Assembly (NCBI GenBank): GCA_022566435.1
Contig: JADFIX010000060.1
Span: 1 to 10,329, forward strand
DNA from: Planctomycetota bacterium
Lineage (GTDB): Bacteria > Planctomycetota > Phycisphaerae > UBA1845
Length of the DNA stretch: 10,329 nt
Direction of reading: 5' to 3'
The position numbers were made by a program, and so were the translations under genes. Numbering within the stretch: the first letter of the stretch is position 1; the number at the start of each line of letters is the position of its first letter. The notes beneath the pieces were generated by a model. It ran no database searches. It was not told the origin of the DNA and saw only the letters and a program-made list of their open reading frames with translations. Positions 1-6,140 of the stretch are shown piece by piece.

Positions 1-5
1 ACCAA

Positions 6-272
6 CTAAGTCCTCACTACAACGGGATTCGAGATTCGGACTACGCCTGACGATAGCGCCACTGCCGATTCACACCCCGTTTCACCCCGAAAATTGCCTC
101 GAATTTTTCCAAACTGCGCAACCCGGGCTAAGCCGATCGCCTTCGCCGGCGAATCCTCCAAAGCCGGCGTCCCCACGAGATGGATGTGGTTGGTCATCAG
201 GCAATAGCCGAGTACGTTGAAGCCGAAGCGCTCGCAGTGCTCGCGGAGGAATTCGAGCGCTTCAGAATCCAC
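6..272 (-). pseudogene. REP-associated/IS200-type (Y1) transposase fragment
   Basis: About the first 47 residues resemble the middle of REP-associated tyrosine transposases (Y1/HUH superfamily), which nick and rejoin single-stranded DNA at palindromic elements. The visible hallmark is GYCLMTNHIHLVGTP at residues 22-36, with the HUH pair at H29 and H31, preceded by the helix EFLREHCERFGF. The match ends at KAIG (residue 47). The rest looks unrelated to the family, and the region that should carry the catalytic tyrosine is absent. At 88 residues it is far below the roughly 150-300 usual for the family. The frame opens on a GTG with no clear ribosome binding site and stays open upstream without another start, so the N-terminus is missing too. 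It lies beyond the 3' end of surE in the same direction. I read it as a dead remnant; the exact homology limits are uncertain. Confidence 0.72.
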
Positions 273-356
273 GTACTCGGCTAGTGCCTGTTCGGGGGCA
301 TTCGCATGGTAGCGTCCGGTTTGCGGTCGCGCGACGAGTTGGCCGAGAAAACGAAT

Positions 357-1085
357 CTAAAACTTGCCGGCCAAAGGAATCGCCGTAAGCGAAATCAAAC
401 CGTCGCGAATCGTACTGAAATCCGTGGCTTCCCCCACATGTCTACTCCAATAGGGCGCGCCGTATCCAAACTTCATGATCGGATCCCCCTCGGCGTGCAG
501 CTTCTCAAACGTCATGGGCGTGGGATCGACCGCGATGGGTACGCGGCGCAAGGATTCCAAACCATTCGCGGGTATCGGAAGCGGGAGATTCAAACTCCAG
601 AAACCCGGTGCCGGAAGCGTTTCAGTTAACAAGTCCGGCAAGATCGCCCGGACCACTTTCGTCGCAGCGGACCAGTCCACGTCGAATTCCTTACGAATTG
701 CTTGCGACACCGCGACCGACTTGATTCCTAAAATCGCCCCTTCGCGAGCACCGGCCACAGTGCCGGAATAAAACACATCCACACCGGAGTTCGCGCCGCG
801 ATTGATACCTGATAGGACCAAGTCGATGGGCTCAGGGATGAGTTCCGCCACCGCTAGACGGACGCAGTCCGCCGGCGTGCCGTCGACCGCATAGCCCGTG
901 CAGAATTCGTCATGCCGCCGGGTCTCCACGTTTATCGGTCTTCCCAAAGTGATCATGTGGCTGCAGGCGGATCGCTCCGTCCGTGGCGCCACAACAAAGA
1001 CCGTACCGAGTCCGCAAACCGCCTGATAGGCAGCCGCCAGCCCGGGCGCGTCAAAACCATCATCGTTGGTCAGAAGAATATTCAT
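357..1085 (-). CDS. surE: 5'/3'-nucleotidase SurE
   Basis: SurE is a cytoplasmic, divalent-metal-dependent phosphatase that removes phosphate from nucleoside 5'- and 3'-monophosphates and acts in nucleotide salvage and stationary-phase survival. The 242 residues are close to the usual 250. The N-terminus reads MNILLTNDDG, giving the metal-binding D8 and D9. The conserved serine is S39 in APRTERSACSH, and the conserved asparagine is N95 in SGINRGAN, followed by the family signature VFYSGTVAGAREG at about 105-117. All four expected metal ligands are therefore present and the enzyme should be active. The ATG start fits because the beta-strand and NDDG motif must sit at the extreme N-terminus; no strong Shine-Dalgarno precedes it. 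It is divergent from the FHA gene, with about 220 bases between the two starts, and appears to be transcribed alone. The transposase remnant follows it. Confidence 0.96.
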   Translation of the reverse strand: MNILLTNDDGFDAPGLAAAYQAVCGLGTVFVVAPRTERSACSHMITLGRPINVETRRHDEFCTGYAVDGTPADCVRLAVAELIPEPIDLVLSGINRGANSGVDVFYSGTVAGAREGAILGIKSVAVSQAIRKEFDVDWSAATKVVRAILPDLLTETLPAPGFWSLNLPLPIPANGLESLRRVPIAVDPTPMTFEKLHAEGDPIMKFGYGAPYWSRHVGEATDFSTIRDGLISLTAIPLAGKF

Positions 1086-1211
1086 GTGGATTCATGCGAC
1101 GTTAGTCGGATAACTTTCTTGAAATAAAGGGATTTTTTGGCAGCGTGCCGTTTGCAATCGTACATTCTATTTGACTAAATACCGCAAAGTTCGCAAGCCG
1201 TACAGGCATCA

Positions 1212-1284
1212 CCGGTCCGGTGGGAAACTGCAGGACCGGCGCGTGAGTTGGACTCGATGCGGCCGCTTTTTAGAAAGTGGCGGC
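1212..1284 (+). promoter_or_regulatory. Hairpins in the leader of the FHA gene
   Basis: The 220 bases between surE and the FHA gene hold two inverted repeats on the FHA side. CCGGTCC at 1212-1218 pairs with GGACCGG at 1233-1239 (14-base loop). GCCGC at 1262-1266 pairs with GCGGC at 1280-1284, with a T-rich left inner arm and an A-rich right inner arm that can extend the stem. The second hairpin ends eight bases before the Shine-Dalgarno and could affect translation. I see no convincing -35/-10 pair for either divergent gene, and a regulatory role is only inferred. Confidence 0.25.
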
Positions 1285-1291
1285 TTTGCAC

Positions 1292-1299
1292 GGGGGAAG
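1292..1299 (+). promoter_or_regulatory. Shine-Dalgarno deciding the FHA gene start
   Basis: GGGGGAAG lies six bases before the ATG at 1306. It favours that start over the in-frame TTG at 1171, which has no ribosome binding site and would add 45 residues of basic, family-unlike sequence. Confidence 0.7.
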
Positions 1300-1305
1300 T
1301 TTCCG

Positions 1306-2607
1306 ATGAATCGCATGGCTGCCCAATCCCAAATGGGCATTCAACTCGCCACGACCGCGCCGCAAGTGCGGGTGACCGCCGGCGCCGGCTCCGCCGGTCA
1401 AAAAACGTGGAATCTGCGCAGACCGGTCACGCTAATCGGCGCACGTCGGCCGGCACACATCATTCTCCACGGCAAGGACGTTAGCGCAGCCCACTGCGTG
1501 ATCGTCAATACCGGCGCTGAAGTACTACTCAAGGATTTGCACACCTCCCACGGCACGCTTTGCAACGGCGAACGCTTCGACCTCGCATTACTTAACGACG
1601 GTGACGTGATCACGATCGGGGCCACCACGATTCAGATCGCAATCCGCCTTCCGAACGACGAGAAGGAAGATTCCGGAACGAGTCTCGCGTATGTCGAGCC
1701 GACGAAATTTCGCGAGCCGGTGCACATCTCACTCGTTCACGCCGACAAGCAATGGATCGTGGAGGATGCCGTCTCGCTGATCGGTCGGCATTGGAACGCG
1801 ACCATTAATCTGGATTCGGACGGCATTTCCAACCGACACGCAGTCTTGTTCAGGTTTGCCGGCGAACCGGCGATCTTCGATCTCGGCAGTCGTACCGGGG
1901 TGAGTATTAACGAAAACCCAATCTCGATCGGACCGCTGCATCGCGGGGACCGACTCGGCATCGGCCCGTTGACTCTCGTGTTCTCTCACGGCGAGCAAAA
2001 TACCGTCGACCGAAACGATGCAAGCGAAGTTGCCACGAATCACACGCCATCCGAACCGCCGTCCGGATTGACTTCATCGCAATCCAGTCCGAATCATAGC
2101 GCCGCCGCGGCCGACATTTGTAGCATTGAGCACCATGCGGACGGTGATGGCACGGAACATCCTCCGCCCCCGATAGGGCATATTCAAACGGAACTGAATG
2201 TGCTGGAGTCCAACATCGCCGGATCGTGGGATCGGCTGAACAATTGGCAATCGCGGTTGAACGAGGATGAAACCTGTCTCGATGCGAAGATGCGCTCATT
2301 GGCAAACCGTGAATCAGCCATAAGCGACAAAGACGCGGCGCTAAGAGGCCATCTCCACGACGTGACATGCTTCCACGAACAGGTCTTGGCCAGGGAAAAG
2401 GCGGTGGAGATTCAGATCACGGCGGTTCAGCAAGAGCGAGACGACATCCAAAAGACCGTTTCGAAAACCGAAAAGCGCGAACAAGAAGTCACGCGCCGCC
2501 TTGAAGAATTGAAACGGCGCGAACACGTCGTCGCCCAACGGTGGACGAAGCTACAGCGCGCCGCCTGCCCGCATTGTGGGAAGTCCGTGCAAATGGACAC
2601 GGCATAG
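1306..2607 (+). CDS. Double-FHA-domain protein with coiled coil and C-terminal CxxC
   Basis: From ATG 1306 the protein has 433 residues and no signal peptide, so it is probably cytoplasmic. FHA domain 1 spans about 36-113: the first strand ends in LIGAR, the S60-x-x-H63 pair is present (VSAAH), and the usual asparagine loop reads TSHGTLCNG. FHA domain 2 spans about 140-228 and is more canonical: LIGRH (G160, R161), S175-x-x-H178 (ISNRH), then LGSRTGVSIN. FHA domains bind phosphothreonine peptides, so partners are probably substrates of Ser/Thr kinases. Residues 229-295 form a polar Ser/Pro/His-rich linker. Residues 296-418 are heptad-like and rich in Glu, Arg, Lys and Gln, predicting a long coiled coil. 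The protein ends with CPHCG (421-425) and eight further residues, a single zinc-knuckle half. It is convergent with fabZ. Two FHA modules on a coiled coil suggest a dimeric phospho-dependent scaffold; the actual process is unknown. Confidence 0.88.
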   Translation: MNRMAAQSQMGIQLATTAPQVRVTAGAGSAGQKTWNLRRPVTLIGARRPAHIILHGKDVSAAHCVIVNTGAEVLLKDLHTSHGTLCNGERFDLALLNDGDVITIGATTIQIAIRLPNDEKEDSGTSLAYVEPTKFREPVHISLVHADKQWIVEDAVSLIGRHWNATINLDSDGISNRHAVLFRFAGEPAIFDLGSRTGVSINENPISIGPLHRGDRLGIGPLTLVFSHGEQNTVDRNDASEVATNHTPSEPPSGLTSSQSSPNHSAAAADICSIEHHADGDGTEHPPPPIGHIQTELNVLESNIAGSWDRLNNWQSRLNEDETCLDAKMRSLANRESAISDKDAALRGHLHDVTCFHEQVLAREKAVEIQITAVQQERDDIQKTVSKTEKREQEVTRRLEELKRREHVVAQRWTKLQRAACPHCGKSVQMDTA

Positions 2608-2640
2608 GCAGGTCACCACCGATAGCCGCGCCCCCGAAGA

Positions 2641-2677
2641 ACGTGAGCCTATTCGACGGCGGGATGGCGCCTCACGT
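2641..2677. terminator. Possible bidirectional hairpin between convergent genes
   Basis: ACGTGAG at 2641-2647 and CTCACGT at 2671-2677 form a perfect 7-base inverted repeat around a 23-base GC-rich loop. It lies in the 73-base gap between the convergent FHA and fabZ genes. Neither side has a T-tract, so this is a weak candidate for a shared transcription end. Confidence 0.22.
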
Positions 2678-2680
2678 CTC

Positions 2681-3166
2681 TCATCCGTCCTCCCGCAGCA
2701 TCATTCCCGTAATGGTGGCTTCAAAGATGAGCTTTCCGTTTGCCACGCCCTGCGTGGCGGAAACAACGCGCCGCGCGCGATATTCCCTACCGACACACAC
2801 CAAATACAATCGAGACGGCGCCGTGACCACATGCCGAAACTTGCAATTGTCGATTCCACCGAAGGCAATGAATTCCTTCACGCCGCCGACCTGCCTTGCC
2901 AAAACGGCGGACACCTGCGCCGCCATCTCCAGCATCAGAACGCCGGGCAATAGCGGGCGACCAGGCACGTGACCGCGAAACCACCAATCATCTTCGCGAA
3001 TGTCTCGAAACGCGACAATCATCTTGGAATCCGCGTCCAGGTGTAGAACGCCGTCGAGCAGCATGAATTCATGTCGGTGCGGGAGATTCTCGTAGATCTG
3101 CTCTTGTGTGATGCAAACCTGGCTCAAATCCAGAGCGTCTAAATCGGCCAACACCGGCGGGGGCAT
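2681..3166 (-). CDS. fabZ: 3-hydroxyacyl-ACP dehydratase, FabZ-type
   Basis: FabZ-type hotdog-fold dehydratases convert (3R)-hydroxyacyl-ACP to trans-2-enoyl-ACP in fatty acid elongation. The 161 residues from the chosen ATG are near the usual 140-160. Visible motifs are LPHRHEFMLLDGV (FabZ-type LPHRxPF), then GHVPGRPLLPGVLMLEMAAQ, the hallmark carrying the catalytic His and Glu 14 residues apart, as in known FabZ enzymes. IDNCKFRHVVTAPSRL matches the later strand that lines the acyl tunnel. I chose ATG 3164-3166 because GGAG lies nine bases before it; a TTG at 3220 would add 18 residues without a ribosome binding site. The gene follows the histone H1-like gene in the same direction after an 87-base gap, so co-transcription is possible. 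No other fatty acid gene is nearby, so it may be a paralogue with a specialised acyl substrate (inference). Confidence 0.88.
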   Translation of the reverse strand: MPPPVLADLDALDLSQVCITQEQIYENLPHRHEFMLLDGVLHLDADSKMIVAFRDIREDDWWFRGHVPGRPLLPGVLMLEMAAQVSAVLARQVGGVKEFIAFGGIDNCKFRHVVTAPSRLYLVCVGREYRARRVVSATQGVANGKLIFEATITGMMLREDG

Positions 3167-3175
3167 ACGGTTCGA

Positions 3176-3179
3176 CTCC
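3176..3179 (-). promoter_or_regulatory. Shine-Dalgarno deciding the fabZ start
   Basis: Read on the minus strand, GGAG lies nine bases before the ATG at 3166. A second purine-rich GGAGGAA sits slightly further upstream (3182-3188). Both lie inside the longer TTG-initiated ORF and argue for the internal start. Confidence 0.5.
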
Positions 3180-3253
3180 GGTTCCTCCACACTCACGTTG
3201 TGAGCGTGCGGGATTCCCAAAGAATGAAGCCAGGTTCCCGTTGGACCTCAGCG

Positions 3254-3433
3254 CTACGCCGCCTCTTCCGCGCGAACTTCGAGAATCTTCTTGCGGACAG
3301 TCTGGGCGGCATCTTTGACCTGCTGCATCGTCTTCCGCACGCGCGTGCCGGCCGCCTTATTACCGCCTGTCGCCTTTCGCACGTCATCAGCCGCAGCTTC
3401 GACAAGTTCTCGTAGCTGATCGTATTCTTCCAT
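3254..3433 (-). CDS. Histone H1-like (Hc1-type) DNA-binding protein
   Basis: This is a 59-residue, Lys/Arg-rich, helical protein. The conserved core GNKAAGTRVRKTMQQVKD at about residues 24-41 is what I recognise from small bacterial histone H1-like proteins (Hc1-type), which in Bacteroidetes and related phyla are also about 55-60 residues long. Such proteins are thought to bind DNA without sequence specificity and help organise the nucleoid. The N-terminal helix MEEYDQLRELVEAAADDVRK is acidic and amphipathic; the C-terminal part (TVRKKILEVRAEEAA) continues as a helix. ATG 3433 is chosen because GGAG lies ten bases upstream; starting at 3487 would add 18 residues that the family lacks. It is the first gene of a possible two-gene unit with fabZ and is divergent from the TPR-holA unit. 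Family assignment is by recalled pattern; function in this organism is inferred. Confidence 0.75.
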   Translation of the reverse strand: MEEYDQLRELVEAAADDVRKATGGNKAAGTRVRKTMQQVKDAAQTVRKKILEVRAEEAA

Positions 3434-3443
3434 GCTTTCAAAT

Positions 3444-3447
3444 CTCC
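3444..3447 (-). promoter_or_regulatory. Shine-Dalgarno deciding the histone H1-like start
   Basis: Minus-strand GGAG lies ten bases before ATG 3433. It sits inside the longer ORF that begins at 3487 and supports the shorter 59-residue protein. Confidence 0.5.
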
Positions 3448-3601
3448 GATTTCTTCTTGCCTGAGGCTCTTCCATGAACCAGATCACTCCAGCAGTCTAT
3501 CAGCGCGTCGGTTCACGCCAAGGGGATTGTCGGCAAAAACCCTATCTGACGGCCCCTAGAAAGCGTTTTCTTTCGGTCGCCCATGTTTGGAGAAGTTTTC
3601 C

Positions 3602-3718
3602 ATGCAGTTCCAGCTATGCAGCCGGAGCACACTTAAACTATTGTTTCTACATACTTTACATCGCAATTCCATGCCGGGCATCGTCGGCGGGTACCAGTAT
3701 TGGCAGTGCGGGCGGTGA
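3602..3718 (+). CDS. Possible 38-residue small protein
   Basis: A short ORF starts at ATG 3602 with a clear Shine-Dalgarno (GGAGAAG at 3589-3595; nine bases from GGAG to the ATG) and ends at TGA 3716-3718. The product has a basic, leucine-rich N-terminal half (KLLFLHTLHR) and an aromatic, glycine-rich C-terminus (GIVGGYQYWQCGR), with cysteines at 6 and 36. I do not recognise the family. The tail resembles the start of a zinc-ribbon-like segment, so this could be the remnant of a longer protein cut by the TGA. Supporting it are the ribosome binding site and its position in an otherwise unexplained gap; against it are its length and an overlapping minus-strand open frame of 79 residues. Confidence 0.3.
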   Translation: MQFQLCSRSTLKLLFLHTLHRNSMPGIVGGYQYWQCGR

Positions 3719-3888
3719 TACGTTGTGCGGACGACAGTGTTGCAATCGTGGATTACAGTTTGGTGAGGGGTTGATTCGTGACCTCGGCGTTGCACTCTTA
3801 ATCGTGCAGCAGTCTGGTCTAGGTTTCCGATACTCTGGACGAACTAATCCGGATTTTCCTCCGTGATATAGAAAACAAGAGGTGCAGG

Positions 3889-5139
3889 ATGCACAAGTAC
3901 GCGATACGGCATGGATGCCTAGCTGGTCTTTGCGCAACTACCGCCGCCCTGGGCGCGGAAACGCGGTTTTCTCACGTACAGACGCGTGTTTTTGATATCG
4001 AGTACGCGGTCAATAATGATGCGCTGCCGCTCGACACAGTGCGGATGTGGTACACGCTAGACGAAGGACGTTCGTGGCACCCGTACGGATACGATGAAGA
4101 TCGGCAATCGCCGTTGCGTTTTCAGGCGCCCTCGGACGGGCTGTTCGGCTTCTATTTTCGCGTCACAAATCTCGCCGGTATCTCTGGCGCGGTCCCCTCA
4201 TCGTCCACGAAACCCCAGGCGCGAGTGTTCGTCGACTCCGTCGAACCGGTCGTACAGCTTCACAAAGTGCGGCAAACCTCGATGCTTGGGCGGCGGGTCG
4301 TCCAGTTGCGTTGGACGGCGGTCGACTCGCATCTCACCACCCGCCCCATCGAATTCGAGTACCGAAACTTGCCGAAAGGCATGTGGATTTCTGCAACACC
4401 CAATCCGCTGGCGAATACCGGTCGCTTCGACTGGCGGGTTCCGATAGATGTGATCGGCGCGTTGGAAATCCGGCTGGTGGTGCGTGATAAGGGTGCACAC
4501 CGCGTGGTGAGTGCCCCGCAGTCGTTCACGGTCTCGCCGCCTCGCCCCGCCGTGGGTGGACCGTCGAGTCCGACCGAGGCTTTTGACCACAATCGCTCTA
4601 CAGGCACAACGACTCGCAAGATGGTGTCCTTTTCTACCCAAGACCGCGCGCTGGAATTGTACAAAAAGGCCTTGGCGTTCGGCGAAATGAACGACCCTCG
4701 GCGCGGAATCGCGCAAATGCGGGAGGCGGTCAAGCTGAACCCCCTACTGACCGACGGGTTCGCGGAACTCGGCCGCATGCTCTACGGACTCGGCGACCTG
4801 GAGCGGGCATTGACGGCCTACGAAATCGCGCTCGATCAGCAGCCCACGCTTCGAAAGGCGTTACACGGTTCGGCGAAGGTCTATCGCCAGAAGAAAGATT
4901 ACGGGTCCGCGGCCCGGCGTTTGCGAAGCATCTTGCGTTATAATCCAAAGGACGCGGAGACCTGGATGAATTTAGGAGATATCGGTATTTTCCAGGGTGA
5001 TGAACTTCTCGCACGGGAGTGTTACGTGCGCGCGGCGCAGATTGATGATCAGGCGTCTGATGTAATCGAGCAAGCTCAGAAGCGATTAGCTCTTATGGCG
5101 GAAGTCTCTAGGTCGTACCAGCAAAAGAAGAATCCATAG
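3889..5139 (+). CDS. Exported TPR-repeat protein
   Basis: The protein has 416 residues. Residues 1-22 look like a Sec signal peptide (basic HKYAIRHG, hydrophobic LAGLCATTAA, likely cleavage after ALG); the cysteine lacks a proper lipobox, so a soluble periplasmic protein is more likely than a lipoprotein. Residues 28-120 and 121-217 look like two beta-sandwich segments (for example MWYTLDEGRSWHPY and the strand pattern ending in QSFTVSPP). A Ser/Thr-rich linker follows at 218-245. Four 34-residue TPR units follow at about 252-285, 286-319, 320-353 and 354-387, each with the expected small and aromatic positions and a closing NP/QP/DD. TPRs bind peptides, so this is probably a periplasmic adaptor. 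ATG 3889 has GAGG six bases upstream. It heads a tight unit: holA begins two bases after its stop codon. No enzymatic motif is visible. Confidence 0.85.
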   Translation: MHKYAIRHGCLAGLCATTAALGAETRFSHVQTRVFDIEYAVNNDALPLDTVRMWYTLDEGRSWHPYGYDEDRQSPLRFQAPSDGLFGFYFRVTNLAGISGAVPSSSTKPQARVFVDSVEPVVQLHKVRQTSMLGRRVVQLRWTAVDSHLTTRPIEFEYRNLPKGMWISATPNPLANTGRFDWRVPIDVIGALEIRLVVRDKGAHRVVSAPQSFTVSPPRPAVGGPSSPTEAFDHNRSTGTTTRKMVSFSTQDRALELYKKALAFGEMNDPRRGIAQMREAVKLNPLLTDGFAELGRMLYGLGDLERALTAYEIALDQQPTLRKALHGSAKVYRQKKDYGSAARRLRSILRYNPKDAETWMNLGDIGIFQGDELLARECYVRAAQIDDQASDVIEQAQKRLALMAEVSRSYQQKKNP

Positions 5140-5141
5140 GC

Positions 5142-6128
5142 ATGCCGGAAACCACGAACCACACCCACTACATCTACGCGTTGGTTGGCGCTGACCGCTT
5201 CATGCGCCGCGAATCGCTAATGTCGTTGCTGAAACAGCTCGACGACGGTTCCGGGCTATTCGATCCGGTTCGATTCGACGGATCGGATGCCGCGTTGGCG
5301 GACGTGCTCGATGAAGTCCGCACCGCAACCCTGCTTGGAGGACTGCGGGTGGTTGTTGTGGATAATGCCGATCCGTTTATCACGGCGAACCGAGCGGTGT
5401 TGGAACGCTACTGCAGCGAACCGTCGGATACCGGATGTCTCATCCTCCTTTGTAACACGCTCCCCAAAAACACACGGCTGTTCAAGATCATTCTGGCGGG
5501 CGGGCGGATCGTGACTTGCGATGCACCCGACTCGCGTTCCGTGGTGGGTTGGGTCGTTGAACGAGCGCACACCGCCTACGGCAAACGGATCGCCGTAACC
5601 ACGGCACGGCAACTTCAGAATCAGCTTGGGAACGACCCCGGCATTCTCGACACCGAGTTGGCCAAACTATCCGCCTACGCCGGCGATCGGACGGAGGTAT
5701 TGCCGGAGGACATTCAGGCGCTGACTGGGCATCATCGCGAGGAAAAGGTGTTCGCCGTCATGGACGCCCTAGCCGAGGGCGACACGCGGTCAGCGCTTGG
5801 GTATTGGCAGCAGGTATTGGATACGGACCGGGTGGCTCCCGGGCGGGCGATCGCCGGTCTCGCCTGGGGCGTCCGTCGCCTCTTGCAGGTTCGCCACGAT
5901 TGGCAAGAAGGCGCCAATCTCGGGGGATTGGCACGAAACATGTACACGAATCCGGAGGCCCTACGTCGCCAGCTGGAAAATACCTCGATTGAAGATTTGG
6001 AGAACCGCCGCCGTGATCTGTTGGAAGCGGATCTGGCCGTGAAAACCGGCGCATCCACGGTGGAAACCGTGATCGAGAAGTTCATCGTCAAGCATAGTAC
6101 GAAACTCGGGGCGCGAAGCGCCCGCTAA
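5142..6128 (+). CDS. holA: DNA polymerase III subunit delta
   Basis: Delta is the clamp-opening subunit of the DNA polymerase III clamp loader: it pries open the beta sliding clamp so that it can be placed on primed DNA. At 328 residues it is close to the usual 330-345. The N-terminal AAA+-like domain shows IYALVGADRFMRRESL (10-25), which stands where the family has a degenerate P-loop without a Walker lysine, then LLGGLRVVVVDNAD (64-77). The middle domain contains GILDTELAKLSAYAG (167-181), the family's most conserved stretch, followed by IQALTGHHREEKVFAVMDAL. The C-terminal collar domain is helical, with the run ENRRRDLLEADLAVKTG near the end. The ATG lies two bases after the TPR gene's stop, so translation is probably coupled; only a weak AAGAAG precedes it. 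The lipoprotein gene follows after 12 bases. Confidence 0.95.
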   Translation: MPETTNHTHYIYALVGADRFMRRESLMSLLKQLDDGSGLFDPVRFDGSDAALADVLDEVRTATLLGGLRVVVVDNADPFITANRAVLERYCSEPSDTGCLILLCNTLPKNTRLFKIILAGGRIVTCDAPDSRSVVGWVVERAHTAYGKRIAVTTARQLQNQLGNDPGILDTELAKLSAYAGDRTEVLPEDIQALTGHHREEKVFAVMDALAEGDTRSALGYWQQVLDTDRVAPGRAIAGLAWGVRRLLQVRHDWQEGANLGGLARNMYTNPEALRRQLENTSIEDLENRRRDLLEADLAVKTGASTVETVIEKFIVKHSTKLGARSAR

Positions 6129-6140
6129 TAGGAACTCGCC

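Larger units (their letters stand above)
3434..3888. other. Divergent intergenic region, 455 bases
   Basis: This separates the minus-strand histone H1-like gene from the plus-strand TPR-holA unit and should contain promoters for both. I cannot find a convincing sigma-70-type -35/-10 pair on either strand; the nearest hexamers match poorly. It is less GC-rich than the flanking genes, especially around 3560-3665. It holds one short ORF with a good ribosome binding site (3602-3718), described separately, and the small palindrome AATCCGGATT starting about 3846. The longer open frames across it have no recognisable product. Confidence 0.5.

Noticed and set aside
1171..1305. Upstream TTG start for the FHA protein
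   Set aside because: No ribosome binding site, and the 45 extra residues look like translated leader. GGGGGAAG precedes ATG 1306.
3556..3795. Minus-strand 79-codon frame with a CKVC motif
   Set aside because: The CxxC is suggestive but there is no good ribosome binding site, and the plus-strand 38-residue ORF overlapping it has a better start. Neither can be settled without homologues.
3474..3866. Plus-strand 130-codon frame over the divergent gap
   Set aside because: It begins inside the upstream region of the histone H1-like gene, has atypical composition and no recognisable domain.
3889..3960. Lipoprotein signal on the TPR protein
   Set aside because: The sequence before the cysteine (AGL-C) lacks the small residue required at position -1 of a lipobox; an ordinary signal peptide fits better.
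4198..4778. Two 172-codon minus-strand frames opposite the TPR gene
   Set aside because: Arg/Pro/Ser-rich shadows of the well-supported plus-strand gene with no motif.
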